Positions 19,325-30,841 of a DNA stretch of 32,469 nt are shown one piece after another; within the stretch, counting starts at the first letter, position 1; every line of letters begins with the position of its first letter. The stretch covers positions 55,006 through 87,474 of the forward strand of contig NW_003546531.1 of NCBI RefSeq assembly GCF_000090795.2, read 5' to 3'. The position numbers and the translations under genes are program-made. This stretch comes from Amphimedon queenslandica. Lineage: Eukaryota; Porifera; Demospongiae; Haplosclerida; Niphatidae. The notes beneath the pieces were generated by a model. It saw only the letters and a list, made by a program, of their open reading frames with translations. It made no database searches and was not told the DNA's origin.

Positions 19325-19535
19325 GTAGAGTTACATGTGCCTTATATGACGTCACGTGAAGCCAAGCCCCCACCCCCCTGACTGGAAGTGTTATGGCTGG
19401 AAGCAAAAAAGGTATTTTTCAAGAGCTAATATCAATAAAATTTTTTGAAAAGTGAAACCGTACACTTTATGATAGGTAGGTTGCATTTAGCCAAAAAAAA
19501 TGTAAAAAAATACTTTGAAGTTACCCTTTAGGCCA
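19325..19535 (-). repeat. Diverged relative of the 15092-16108 repeat arms
   Basis: CCTTATATGACGTCACGTGA, the CCCCCTGAC block, ATGGCTGGAAGCAAAA and GAAGTTACCCTTTA occur in the same order as in the right arm at 15895-16100, with much substitution. It is therefore an older copy of the same non-coding family. Confidence 0.6.
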
Positions 19536-19554
19536 CAGAACTCCTTAAGTTGGC

Positions 19555-20070
19555 TTTTTTATCATTCCTTTCCGCTTGGGTCAAGGACAGGACATGTGCT
19601 TTCAATAAGAAGTAAAGATACAGAAGAATGAAAGACAAATTTCAGCAGCACCACATGGGTTTGTGGTTTGACGCCATTTCAATTAAGTGCACATGATTAG
19701 CATGAATATGATTAACTTAACCACCTAATCAAAATGTATTAACTTAAAAAAAGGACGGACACAAGTAAATAGAAAAAACATTTAAAATGGAAAAGTAGTA
19801 GGATTGATTTGGAAAAAAGTAAAAAAAAGAAGAGGGTAGACTACTTGCAAACTGATATGGTAAAGTCTCCCACACCACTGTACAAAAGACATGGATTTAG
19901 TCATAGTTTATCAGTAGCCTGAGTGTGTGCATAGTTATAATGCCTTTGGGAAATATTTATTATACAGTGGTGTACCACACCAGTTTGCAGACAGTCCACC
20001 CTCTTGTTTCATTACTTTTTTCAATGTAATTTTACTACTTTTCCATTTTTAATGTTTCTATACACTTGTT
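19555..20070 (+). repeat. Non-coding repeat with palindromic right half
   Basis: The segment 19755-19880 pairs with 19960-20065 (AATGGAAAAGTAGTA and GTTTGCAGACAGTCCACCCT types), so the right half folds back. The whole unit, starting ATCATTCCTTTCCGCTTGGG and including GGTTTGACGCCATTT, recurs inverted and diverged at 22370-22755. Confidence 0.65.
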
Positions 20071-21426
20071 GCATACTTGGTTCTCAGGATTTGTATCGGT
20101 TAGCATTTACTAAAGGTGCCTGCTGTCTATACTCCACAATACCACAGAGTACTAAGGTACCCTGTGATGAGAAGATGCACTGTTTCTGATAAAGCGAAAC
20201 TCTATTGATGGTAGAAGGAAGTTCCAAGTCTATAGACATTTATGATTGTTTTGACTTTGTGAAAGTTGGTGACAGTGGCCTTATTACAATATTGTCAATT
20301 GTATTACTGTAATGTATTGACAATAAAATAAAATGCAGATGCAAATAACCTTTACTGGTTTTTGCATGGAAAAGCAATTTTTCTATTACTTTTACAATTA
20401 ATATTAAAGGAACTTTTAAACTTATTATGAATTTTGTACTTTGTCATTATTTCAGTGAAAGTATTCAAACTTTTTTTGCCCTTATTTACTTTTGAACCTG
20501 TGATTCTGGTTGATGTGTGTGTGCATGCATGCATGTGCATTTGTGATTTACATAGTGTTTTGTGGCAAGTTTACACCAGGCATGAAACTTAATATGACAA
20601 CACAAATGGTAATACAATTATGCGCTTTTTTAATAGCCTGAACAAGAATCACATGCTGTTGCACCACTGGGCAAGAGAAACATAGGAATGTACGACACTT
20701 CAATAGGCATCAATAATAACTTTTAATTTTTCCATCATTTTTATTAATTTTGTAGCAGAACCAAAGAGCCCATGTATAAATTTTATTTCTTTATTATTTC
20801 TAAAGGCTGGGTTTAATGAAGTGAGGAGAATCCTTTTTTATGAATATTTGTTGTCCATTTATACAATGACCATTGTTTCTGAAGGGCATCCAGGTAGGAT
20901 TAAGGTTTAAGGAGAGGTAGGAGTAGAAATTGGAAAAGTGGCTAGAGATATGTTCATCAGCTTTAGGAAAGAATGTTATGAGATGCGATGGCTTCAGTAT
21001 TTTTTTCTCATAAATTGATACCATAATCATTTGATGAATCCAAAGGGCTTATTCCTGGAGTTATTGCCATTTGATCTTTTTTGTGATATAAAATAAGACT
21101 ATTTGGGTACGTCTATTGTACTGCTGGGAATGTGGCTTTAAGGTACTTTAGGATGAAATTTTAATATTTTTTTAATTGCTGCCATTTTATAGTAAAGAAA
21201 AAGTTGTACAACTTGTGCTTTTTTTAAATTTTTACCATGCACTGTTTAGAAGTTATAGATCATTTAACTTTAAATATTAAAAAATTCCTGCATAGCTTTT
21301 CATACTTTATACGCCATCTTTGATCTTGTGTCATTTCTGGATACCTCTGTATAGTATGAAACTGGCGGGAAAAATTAATTGCAAGGTGGGGTTAAGTTAT
21401 GATGTCATATTATGATGTCAAAGTTA
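20071..21426. other. No recognisable gene
   Basis: AT-rich. A short TG/CATG microsatellite lies at about 20515-20545. The 21110-21420 stretch shares small phrases with the 15092 repeat family (CCATTTTATAG, GTGGGGTTAAGTTATGATGTCA) and may be another worn copy. Confidence 0.4.
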
Positions 21427-21803
21427 GTGTGCCTCACTAACTTTCTCTGTTAGAATTGTTGACGAAGAATCCTGCAAGCATGAACAAACTTTCTCCCAAC
21501 ATTCGAGGTTAACTGATCCTATAATGTTATAAAGTGCATGCACAGAAACAACTAGAGTCCAGGATTTCTACTGATCAGCTTTAATGTCGCTAAACTTGGA
21601 AGCAATTTTTCTGGGTACGGTATTTCCTTAAATGAAAGCCAGAGCGCATATTTCCTAAACTGGTATTTGAATCTCGACAAAATATACGACAAATAAAAAA
21701 AATTGGCCAGAGTGGGATTTGAACCCGTAACCTTATGCTTTTCACTTCTGGAACTTCAGGCATTATCCACTAGATTACTGAGTTACTCCTGGACTATTGT
21801 TGA
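21427..21803 (-). repeat. Recent inverted copy of 17442-17818 (CACTA fragment with tRNA-like insert)
   Basis: On the minus strand it runs from near CAACAATAGTCCAGG through the tRNA-like part and the transposase fragment to GTGAGGCACAC. Flanks on both sides differ from the first copy. The left edge forms a 10-base hairpin (AAAGTTAGTG, loop TGCCT, CACTAACTTT). Confidence 0.85.
21704..21792 (-). tRNA. tRNA-like sequence, second copy
   Basis: Reverse complement of the tRNA-like sequence at 17452-17540, with the same B box and T tract and almost no changes. The same doubts about function apply. Confidence 0.45.
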
Positions 21804-22369
21804 CTATTGTTTATTTAGCTATTTCACCTGGTGAATGCAGGCTCTACGAAGCTCTAAAGCTCGCAATTGTGGCATAATGAAGGCAAACACTCAATCAAGT
21901 TTGTATGCAGTAAATGCTTTTGTGATACACTGATGTTTGGAAGTCAACAAAACTTTATGAGAGATTGTAGCCCATTTTGCAAAACTTGAAAAACTTTTGC
22001 TAAATGATGCAACATACATTAATAGAAAATAATATTATAAACACAATGATTATTACTAAAAGTTAAAGTACTCTCATCATGTTCAATAATTCTTTACTCA
22101 GTCTTCATCCATTTTACAAAGTTTAGTAAAGTTTATTGCATCTCACTATTGAGAGAAAAATTGAAAAAATTATGTATTGTAGAAAAAGTATAAAGAAAAC
22201 AATTTGTGTCCCAAAATCTAAATTGGGCATTCAGCCTGTTGTACCTTATCTTTCACTCCATATGATTTGTTTACATCTGCAAACATTTCAAAGGTAGAAA
22301 GCCTTAAATGTTGAAGGAGGAGGAACCTAGCAGCAAATAAATGATACTGTGCTTTTTGATTAGCAGTGC
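21804..22369. other. No recognisable gene
   Basis: AT-rich; no frame with motifs and no clear repeat. Confidence 0.5.
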
Positions 22370-22755
22370 AAATTGGGTGGATTCCATCCTTCCTTAATAC
22401 AAGAGAATTTCTTCAGTTTTGTCTTTCATGCCAGTGGTGTAGGATTCTTTATCACACCAGTTTGAAAGTGTCCCTTGTTTCTTTTCCAACTTGATCCTCC
22501 TACTCTTCTATATTTTTTTAATTGACTAGTTTCCACTCTTTCATTCTCAAGTTAATAAATTACTCTCTGTTTTGATTCTGTGGTTGGATTTATGATATTC
22601 AAGCTGATCACATCCGCATAAATTAAATGGCGTCAAACCAGAAACCCATGCTGAGTCTGCAGCTAGATTTTGTGTTTCTTTTTGTTCTATGTCTTTGCTT
22701 TTCTTAAAAACTACCTTTGTGGTTCTTGACCCAAGGAGAAAGGAATGATGTAATT
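22370..22755 (-). repeat. Diverged inverted copy of the 19555 repeat
   Basis: Its reverse complement begins CATCATTCCTTTCTCCTTGG and carries GGGTTTCTGGTTTGACGCC and CTTTCAAACTGGTGTGATA in the same order as 19555-19870. It lacks the second palindrome half. Confidence 0.6.
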
Positions 22756-22904
22756 ATTGGGTGTATAGAAGAAAGTTGTAGGAACAAAAAGTGTAAAGAA
22801 TTTTGCAGAAATTTAAATTTGGGTATGTTCTCCATCCTGCTACATTATACTCCACTTAAAATGTACCTGGTGTTAAAATAATTGGATTTGCTGAGGTAGT
22901 TCCT

Positions 22905-23155
22905 GACTGTAGTTAACAATAAAAAAGATGGAAACTTAAATTAAGACAAAAACCGAGTGAAAGAGAATACACTAGAGCAGAGAGATCATTAAAGAGGGAA
23001 CAATAATGACTGAACAGAACAAATCAGTAACCGTACAGAACAGAGCATACATCACTAACACTACCTATAACTGCAAGTATAAATAGGAATACCACGAACT
23101 AAACAGAATATGAATAATAATTAGGAATGATTGACAAGTGCACATTAGAATCCTA
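22905..23155 (-). repeat. Possible 3' LTR of a Ty1/copia fragment
   Basis: It directly follows (minus strand) the end of a copia polyprotein and contains TATTTATACT, a plausible promoter. No second LTR lies in the window to test against, so the ends are unknown. Confidence 0.3.
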
Positions 23156-23310
23156 TTACTTCCAACACTTCTCAATCTGAGTAATTCCAGCTGTTTCCCT
23201 TAGCTTCAGAAACTTCTCTTTTCCTAATCCTTTTGTCGTCATATCATCAATCATTTTGTACGTCTTACAAAATTTTATCACAATCATTCTGTCAAATGTG
23301 GCTGCCATAT
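23156..23310 (-). pseudogene. Ty1/copia polyprotein C-terminal end (RNase H tail), fragment
   Basis: One minus-strand frame reads IKFCKTYKMIDDMTTKGLGK then EKFLKLRETAGI and stops at 23158-23156. The DMxTKxLxKxKFxxLRxxxGI pattern is the usual end of copia RNase H. Nothing upstream on the minus strand (higher coordinates) matches the rest of the polyprotein, so this is a 5'-truncated remnant. Confidence 0.65.
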
Positions 23311-24676
23311 TGTGCCCAGGGCACCTCCTTTTATACGGTGACGGGCGGAAGCGATTCTATGACGTTGCCTGGATAGTTTTATAGTGCACCTTGTTCATCA
23401 AGAACCAGAAGATTGAGTTAAAGAACTTCTACGGATCCAAACTTTCCCCTATTTACCTGCCCTCCGCGCCACTATATATTTTGAAGGTATACATTTTAAG
23501 GACATATTATAGGTTGTGTTGGACAAGAGATGTGTTGCATGTACACGCATTTGCGGTGTGTGTAGTTAGTGTACTTGTAGTTTACATTTATAAACAAAGT
23601 GTATTAGTTCATGTAGGCATTGGTTTTTATCTCTATCACATTGTCTGTGTATGTGTGTGTGACTGGGCTTACTGTAATCTGAGGTACCACTCCTAACACT
23701 AGTTAGGGCTGCCATTTTGTCCCAATGTGGTCACTTAACTATTCCCTGAATTAAATAATTATGAATCATTGATTGAGTTCATTGGGGTGAGCCTGGGCTC
23801 ACCCCACTAAGACGAGAAACAGTTTGTATGGGCAGTTCATCTAACTATTACTTAAGTTAAATAGCTTCATTTTCATTGGAATCAGGTGTCGTCACAATGA
23901 ATAAAATGGCTCCTATAAGCTTATTTGCAGCAAACAGGCAGCATGATAAGGCTGAACTGGTATTCAAAGACTTCTCTAACAAGAAGAAAGGTTAAAAAAG
24001 AAGATATAAAATCTTTTTCTTGATAGGACTTAATCACCTGAATGCAAGGGAGAAAGTTGCAAGTACTCTATAGCCAGCTGCATGCATGAGTCATGAGATC
24101 TGTTTTATGTCAGTGACTTTTTTTGGCAGCAAGCCTAGGTTAACAAAGGAGATGCACATCTTCAAATCAGGAGCTGCTTCTATCTGTAAGCAAGATAACT
24201 TTAATTGCTGGAATGCTGCAGAGGTTCTTTAGTGAGGAAGTGATAAAGAAAATTTTTACTGCATACAATAAGATCTAGACTTGCATGTGCTATGCTCTGC
24301 TTTCTTATACTTGTAAATCATGTAGCACAATCAATAGCATCCTTAGGCTTGCACCTTTAATGTTCTACATTTGTCTAGTGAGAGTTATTGCTAGATGATT
24401 ACTGTTGCCTGTTTTGGGTGTATTAGTATTACTTTTAGGGTGAGGTACTGATGTGGATATGTACATGTAAGTCCATGTATTTTTCTAACAATAATGAGAG
24501 ATAAAAGCCCCACAGGGGCAGGGCCCACTCATCACCCTGTGCATTATATTGCTAAGTATACATGTGTAATATACAATCAAAAAATGTAATTTATGATAAA
24601 TGTTCTTGATTTGATAGATGTATGTGATATTTGAGCCGGTGCATATCTGAATGGGGTGAATGTATGTATATGTGAT
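23311..24676. other. No firm gene; one hairpin and one exon-like frame
   Basis: At 23784-23805 two perfect 10-base arms (GGGGTGAGCC / GGCTCACCCC) flank TG. At 23897 an ATG opens MNKMAPISLFAANRQHDKAE and runs to a possible AAG/GTTAAA donor near 23991, but no second exon is identified. A CA/TG-rich stretch near 23640-23665 drives the long plus frame there. No family match. Confidence 0.35.
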
Positions 24677-26355
24677 TAATAAAGAGATGTAACATTTAGT
24701 TCTTTTGGGTGCAGAGTGTCTTATAGCTTTATCCAGTGTCCTTGGTTCTGTAAGTAAGTTACATTTTCCTTTCCGTCTATTACTTCAATTTTGAGGTTGG
24801 TTAAACTGTGGCCTTGTTGATGAAAGAGTTTAAGAATATATCTGGCTTGGTTATGCTCAATCTGTGGTGACACTCACACAGCATTTTAAGGGTTTTACCA
24901 GCATACTGCTTTTGGTATTTGGAGCAGGTGAAGAGATATATGATGCTGGTCGAGTTAGAAGAGAAAGACTGTTTACTATAAACTGTTGTTTAGTGGCAGT
25001 GCTTTGAAAATAACTCATGGAATTGAAACGCTGACACGTAGCGCAACATGGGCGTATGCTAAAGATTAACTCATTGAATTTGCTACACAACTTAGTTTGA
25101 CTGATTATCATTGTGGAGTTTTTTGATGTTGTCTGTGTTTACTTCTGAAGAGAATGTCTTAAGGGTGTTGTTCTTCAGTGTAACAAAGAGTGGTCTTTTG
25201 GTAAATTTTAGCAAGTTGTAGCCTATAAATTCCTGAAGTATGACCTTTTTAAGATTATAATGGCTTGGTAGTGTTATCAATTTAAAGATAGGTCTTTTAA
25301 CGGGCAGAGATTTTGTTTTTGTAGTTCTCAGTATGTATTGTGACCTGTCGTTCTAATTATTTTTTAAGGGCTTTGCTGATGAAAGAGGTGGATAACTTTA
25401 ACTTCTGAGTCTTAGCATGAAAAGATGAAGTTGTTTCTTGTAATCATTTTTAAGGGATTTGGAGCATACTTTCCTTATTTCTTCTGCTATAATTTATTGT
25501 TTTAGAGTAGCTTGGATGATCTAAGGTGAAGTGTAGATTTTGGAATAGAGTACACTCTTTCATATGCCCTTATGTTTAGTCTGGCATTTCCATTATTGAG
25601 GATCATGAAGTCTTGGAAGTTCATGGATTTATTGTATTTGACTGATTCAAGGTAATTTTTATGTGAGGATGATATTTCTTTAGCCAATGGAAAAATTTGT
25701 TGATAGTTTGATGTTGTGGCTGTAATAGAAAAATGTCTTCAATAGACCTTTTAAAACATAGAGGCTTTTTTGTTAAGGAGGAAAAGGATTTGAGAAGGAA
25801 AGACATGACAATATTGGTGAGAAGGAAGGACCCAAAGCAGTTTCCCTGGTTTCTAAGAATATGCTGCCTCTGAGTTCAAAGAAATTATTTGTCAAGTTAA
25901 TCTGGAGATGAGTGATTAGATTTTGGTGGAAAATTAGAAGGTCTTCGTGACTGCACATTTCTTGATGAATGATGTCTGGACATTCCATTGGTGGGATGAA
26001 TAGATAGAGGTTGCATACATCCAGTGTCATGAGTAAGGTGTGTTGTCTGGCATTGTGATCGACTCAAGCTCTGTGACCAGTTGGGTGAAAATTTTTAAAA
26101 AGTCAACGTAGGACTGTGCCAGAGGTTGTAGAGCATAATATGTAAAGTGAGCAGTATGTGAGAGTAGCGAATTAAAGTGAGTGACAATGGGTCTGACAAA
26201 TGGAATGCCTTCATTGGTAAGAGGTTTTGTGTATTTTTGGTATGCCATACAGTTTCAGAATTTAATTTCCTTGAGTTGGCTGTAGATATTTTGACAAACG
26301 TGGAATGGGTGCAAGTCGAGCATTGAAGGGTGACATGAGAAAAAATTTTTTCCAA
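24677..26355 (-). pseudogene. Penelope-like retroelement (reverse transcriptase plus GIY-YIG endonuclease), decayed
   Basis: Read on the minus strand in shifting frames: LKLYGIPKIHKTSYQ (about 26255-26210), the LYGxPKxHK hallmark of Penelope reverse transcriptase; LLMTLDVCNLYLFIPPMECP (about 26040), the first catalytic block with its Asp; LTNNFFELRGSIFLETRETA and LGPSFSPI (about 25850); KRSIEDIFLLQ (about 25755), where the usual YIDD is SIED; then KKYHPHIKITLNQS. Downstream, STSIIYLFTCSKYQKQYAGK (about 24955-24900) plus ECHHR is the GIY-YIG endonuclease core. HSLTNLKIEVIDGK and HPKELN near the stop at 24679-24677 are the usual C-terminus. The 5' end is not defined. Frameshifts and the altered active site mean it is dead. 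Confidence 0.8.
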
Positions 26356-26409
26356 TTACTACATATTCACATTGAAGGTACCTCAAAACAACCATTTCTA
26401 GTTGCATAA

Positions 26410-26835
26410 TGTTGAGTTGTTAATAATAAGAAATTAATTCACAAAACTCAACTGTAAATGTATGTGTTAACACACTTGATAATAACAGATGAGAGTTAAA
26501 GTGGAAGAGACATTGGACATTAATAATGATGAAATTGATAAGCACAATATGTATGTGAGCAAGATACGTGTGTTTGATTATTGACATATTGATTTGAATA
26601 GTCAAGAGAATTGAATGAGAGTCGGATGAGAGTCTGATCGGTTATCGAAAGGAGGTTGAGCGTTGAGAATTTGAAGATGATGACTGTTCGAGAATTTAGA
26701 CTGCAGACTAACAGACTAGGACTAAGACTAAGACTAACTGAATTACAATTTGGTTCTTCCTTAAGTAGTAGTGCATGTGGTTATTAAATTAAAGTTAAGT
26801 TATTAGTTGTAAATTATTATAGAAGTAAATTAACA
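26410..26835 (-). repeat. 3' LTR of the gypsy element
   Basis: 426 bases, starting (minus strand) TGTTAATTTACTTC and ending AACAACTCAACA, with the TG...CA ends of LTRs. It matches 30856-31142 over its lower 287 bases. A purine-rich GGAGGGGGAGTACTTAAG stands immediately before it. Confidence 0.88.
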
Positions 26836-26856
26836 CTTAAGTACTCCCCCTCCAGT
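26836..26856 (-). other. Polypurine tract of the gypsy element
   Basis: On the minus strand the sequence before the 3' LTR is TGGAGGGGGAGTACTTAAG, the expected position of the plus-strand DNA primer. Confidence 0.6.
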
Positions 26857-26879
26857 GAATGAACCATGAACGAAAATTA

Positions 26880-27960
26880 AAAGAAGATATTAAGACGATC
26901 GGGCCATCAAATGCCACGACCAAAACGAGTGGTCCCTTTATTAGATTGTGAAGTGATAGGAGGAGTGTTAATAGGAGTAGGATTAGGAGTATTGAGATTA
27001 TTATCATTGTGAGTAGATGGAGGATTTGAGTTTGAGGGAGTATCAGATGAAAGGTAGTGAAGGAGAGTGTTCAATGTAGGCAGGTTTCAACCCATCTAGA
27101 GAGATGACCTGATGTTTACTGTCGACATCTAGAGTAAAATGTTTGTCACTACATTATATAATTCGATAAGGTCCGTCATATGGTTTTTGCAAAGAAGTAC
27201 AGACAGCATCATGTCGAACAAAGGTGTAAGTACATGTGGAGAGTACATTACTGATGTAAGTGTTTCGATTTTGAGGTTGGGGCGGAGTAGCTCATAAAGA
27301 TTGCATGTGAGCTCTAAGTTGTTTGACAAAAGTTGTGTGATCAAATTGAGTGTTAGAGAGAGAGATAGAGAGAAAAAATTCCAAGAACTTTGTAGTGCAG
27401 AACAAGTTCAGCAGAGCTGAACCCAATATTCTCCTTGATAGTAGCTCGGATACCCAGTAGAGTAAAAGGGAGACCTGCTGTCCAGTGAGTGGGTGAAGGA
27501 AGAGCTTTAATAGCAGCTTTCAATTGCCTATGAAGAAGTTTGACCATGCCATTAGCTATCGGATGATAAGCGGTTGTTCGAATTTTATGATAACATAACA
27601 GCTTCATTTGATTGGACCATAGGTGAGACTCGAATTGTCGACCCTGATTAGTGGTAATAGTAGCTGGAGCACCAAAACGGTATACCCAGGAAGAGAGGAA
27701 AGCATTGGCAACCGTTTCAGCTGTACTATCAGTGAGAGGAATTACTTTAGGCCACTTTGTGAAGCGATCATCAATAGTGAGGAGATAGGTGTATCCTTCT
27801 GAAGGAGGAAGTGGACCAACCAAATCCAAATCGATGTTCTGTCGTTTAGGTGTGGTAAATAAAGACAGTGGTGTTACTGTGTGCCTTTGTATTTTCGATT
27901 GTTGGCATTGAAGACACTGTCATATCCATTGGCGAACATCAGCATTGATTTTAGGCCAGA
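26880..27960 (-). pseudogene. Gypsy integrase, decayed
   Basis: From high to low coordinate: an HHCC-type zinc end (CLQCQQSK near 27905) and the catalytic core DLVGPLPPSEGYTYLLTIDD (27826 on), with the first Asp present. The second block reads TITTNQGRQFES, with Asn where Asp is usual. The third reads HPIANGMVKLLHRQLK, with Lys in place of the catalytic Glu. A chromo-less tail has KPYDGPYRII and VISLDGLKPA (about 27170-27090) and a WPDRL end near 26890. Two of three catalytic acids are lost. Confidence 0.8.
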
Positions 27961-27964
27961 CGAA

Positions 27965-28660
27965 TCAAGATACAATGAGACAATGTGTTGCTCTGATTCC
28001 AGGATGGGACAAGGAATAAAGGGCTGTGAATACAATGCAACGTAATGGTTTTGTTACCAAAGGACATTTAATACCTGTGGATACATTACAAATTATATTA
28101 TTATTAGAGAGAGGAGAAGGCATTGATTGAAGTGTTAATGAGTGTTGAGACGGATTGTTCACTAATTCTTTAATCTCTGTGTCAAATAATTGAGCCTCAG
28201 CCTGTTCTTGCATGTCAGTAGTTGGAGAAGTATTTGTTGTCTGGTTCTGAATGTTGATACGTGTCAAAGCATGAGCCACTGGATTGGCAGAGCCTTTAAC
28301 ATGCCACATGTCAGCAGTAAATTGTAGAATAAAGTCTAAATGACAAATTTGTCGTGGGGAGTGTCTGTCTAAACGGAAAGATGGTAAGAAAGTCAAAGGT
28401 TTGTGGTCAGTTAATATGTGAAACATACGACCCTTGACTAAGTGACGCAAGTGTTTGATTGCTAAGTAGATTCAGAGTACTCTCTGTCGAAAGTACTGTA
28501 TCGTCTTTCAGTGGGCGATAGAGTCCTCGAAAAATACGCGAGAGGCTGCCAAGATCCATGGACAAATTGTTTGAGGACAAATCCCACTGCTCATCAGAGG
28601 CATCGGTTGGAAAGCGGAGATGCATCTGGCTTTGTGTGAGAAAGTAATCTTGTGCTAGAC
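27965..28660 (-). pseudogene. Gypsy RNase H domain, decayed
   Basis: FPTDASDEQWDLS (about 28610) carries the first Asp. After a frame change, HLRHLVKGRMFHILTDHKPL (about 28445-28390) holds the TDHKPL motif, followed by HVKGSANPVAHALTRI (about 28300), where the usual ADALSR is AHALTR. The linker to integrase, LSHPGIRATH, lies near 27995. At least one frameshift separates the halves. Confidence 0.8.
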
Positions 28661-28719
28661 ACTCTTTGATGGTGTTAAATGTGGAGACAGCAGAGTCATT
28701 CCACTTGAGTTCCTTATCA

Positions 28720-29450
28720 ATCTTATGTGCTTTACCTAAAAGAGAGTTAATGGCAGAGAGGATGTGAGCACAATTAGGAATGAAACCATGTTAAAAATTG
28801 ACTAGACCAAGGAACTCATGCAAGTTTCGTTGGCTGGCTGTAGAAAATCCTTTAGAGTCTTAACTTTTTCAGGGAGAGGACGAATACCATCACGATTAAC
28901 TAAATGTCCTAGAAATATGAGTTCGTGCTTTCCAAACTCTCATTTAGTAGGATTGGTAATGACACTATGTTCATGGAATTGTCGTAGTACCTGTCTTATG
29001 TGTTGTTTGTGGTCCTCCTTATTGGAACTGGCAATGAGTACGTCGTCAATGTATGCACAGACACTTGGAAGACCTCATAACACTTCATCAATGAAGCGTT
29101 GGAATGTTTGAGCAGCATTGCGGAGGCCAAAGGGCATACAAACCAACTCAAACAGTCCAAAAGGAGTCGTGATGGCTGTTTCTGGTATGTCTGATGGCTC
29201 AACTGGAATTTGGTGATATGCACGTACTAAATCTATTTTAGGAAAGATATCAATACCATGCAAAATCCTAGATGTGTTGGATTGGGTAGCGATCCGGAAT
29301 AGTGATTTTTTAGTGAGCAATAGTCCCCACATGGTCTCCAATTGCCGGACTTCTTTGGAACCATGTGCAATAGAGAAGCCCAGCTTCCAGATGAGGGACG
29401 AATGATTCCCAGCTGTAGCATATGCTGAAATTCCCTTATGGCAATATTAA
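28720..29450 (-). pseudogene. Gypsy reverse transcriptase, decayed
   Basis: Blocks in order on the minus strand: [20 protein letters not shown] and GNWRPCGDY (29420-29320); [20 protein letters not shown] with the first catalytic Asp (about 29240); [20 protein letters not shown], then QRFIDEVL and a TGA at 29078-29076; and an intact YIDD at 29053-29042 followed by VLIASSNKEDHKQHI. A stop follows NPTK, then HELIFLGHLVNRDGIRPLPE (about 28930-28865). The fold motifs are well kept but stops and a shift near 29330 make it inactive. Confidence 0.85.
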
Positions 29451-29535
29451 GCTTAGCTGGTAAGAGACTTCTGGTGGGTGTGTAAACAGAAGGCCTGGTT
29501 GTTTGTATATTGTGGGTGACAGTGTGTTTGATGGG

Positions 29536-30012
29536 TTACTGAGGGCTTGTTTGGAGGACGGAAGGAAAGTCTTTCATGATGATTTCAAAGTCGTTTTGTG
29601 GTTGAGAAGATAGAAGGGTGAGGCAAAGGGCAGGTCGAGAGGAGGTCTTGCAGTTGACCTTTAGCTTTGTGGTTGAGTCAATGAGCAGGTGTCTGTGCAT
29701 GTCCACCATGAGGCTGTAATTGTGGAGAAAATCTGCCCCTAAGATGGGAACAGCAGCCTCTGCCACAATGAATATTCAAGGGAAGGACCATCTCAGTCCA
29801 AGATTGAGAGTGAGAGAATGTTTTCCAAATGTAAGAATAACAGTCTTGTTAACGGCATTTAGTATCACTTGTTGTTTGTTTTTGCGATCAGTGTGTGAAG
29901 GGATGAGAACACTGACCTCTGCTACTGTATCAACCAGAAAACGTAGCTTTGTTGAGAGGTTGAAGATGAGGAAAAGGTGACAGTTAGAAAGGCCAGCAAC
30001 ATTTGTCGCCAC
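29536..30012 (-). pseudogene. Gypsy aspartic protease and linker, decayed
   Basis: FLVDTVAEVSVLIPS (about 29950) is the protease active site with Val where the catalytic DTG has Gly. VILTFGKHSLTLNLGLRW and, after a frame change, VPILGADFLHNYSLMVD (about 29750), the ILGxDFL hallmark, follow. Confidence 0.75.
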
Positions 30013-30039
30013 TAATGGCTGGCCGGGTTGTTTCCTGTC

Positions 30040-30834
30040 TAAAAATAGCCACGCTGTCTACACTGCCGATCGTCTTTACTGAAAGACTTATGATACCAGC
30101 AGGAAGAGGACTGAGGATCAGCATTTTCCTGTGGTCGTCGAGGAGAAGGTGATATACTACGAGAGAAACTTCTCTTCTGAGGACGAAGAGACAGCTTGAG
30201 TTGAATTCACTCTTGCTTGAGTTGAGCTAGTTCAGTAGCTAGATCACTGTTGACAGCATTTATGATCGGCAGAGATGAGTGTGGTGATGTTGATACCTCC
30301 ATGATTTTGTCAGCTAAGATGGCAAGGTCTGAATGGTAGCAGTAGCTGGTGTAGAAGCTAATACCATATGGACATTGTTCGGGAGGCGTTGAACAGCTCT
30401 TTTAGAAATAGTTGAGAGTTGGCTGCTGCTTAATCTTGTAACAACTGCTCCATTCGACGTAGGAGCTGTGATGGCTTCCTATCCCCAAGTTCTTGACCAG
30501 TCACCAGTTGCTGTAAACAATGCTGCTCAGAAGCAGCTGTTCTTTTAATTAGAGCAGCTTTGAGTGTGTCGTATTGATCTGCACCCAAAGTTTTGAGGAC
30601 TATATCTCGAACTTCGGTAGCAATGTCTGGAGAGATAGAACTGACAACATAGTCATACATGGTCATTTTGGATGTGACATTGCGGGTTTTCAACTGTGAT
30701 TCTACCTGGGCAAACCATATCTGAGGGTCTACTGGCCAGTATGGGGGCAGTTTCAGTGAGACCGCAGCTACAGTGGGAGAGGCTGTTGCAGGGGTAGCAG
30801 CAGAGAAGCCATCAGTAGATTCTGAGGTGTTCAT
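30040..30834 (-). pseudogene. Gypsy gag, decayed
   Basis: The first ATG is at 30834-30832 ([10 protein letters not shown]); the open frame above it begins inside the primer-binding site without an [23 protein letters not shown] (about 30755) and [17 protein letters not shown] are capsid blocks of this gypsy group. A stop follows LLQD. Beyond frameshifts, ADKIMEVSTSPHSS and a zinc motif CWYHKSFSKDDRQC (about 30090) remain; the CxxH...C form with a missing last Cys is a worn CHCC type. Confidence 0.75.
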
Positions 30835-30841
30835 ATTGTTT

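Noticed and set aside
23391-23696. 101-codon plus frame
   Set aside because: Driven by TG-rich low-complexity sequence; no splice or motif support.
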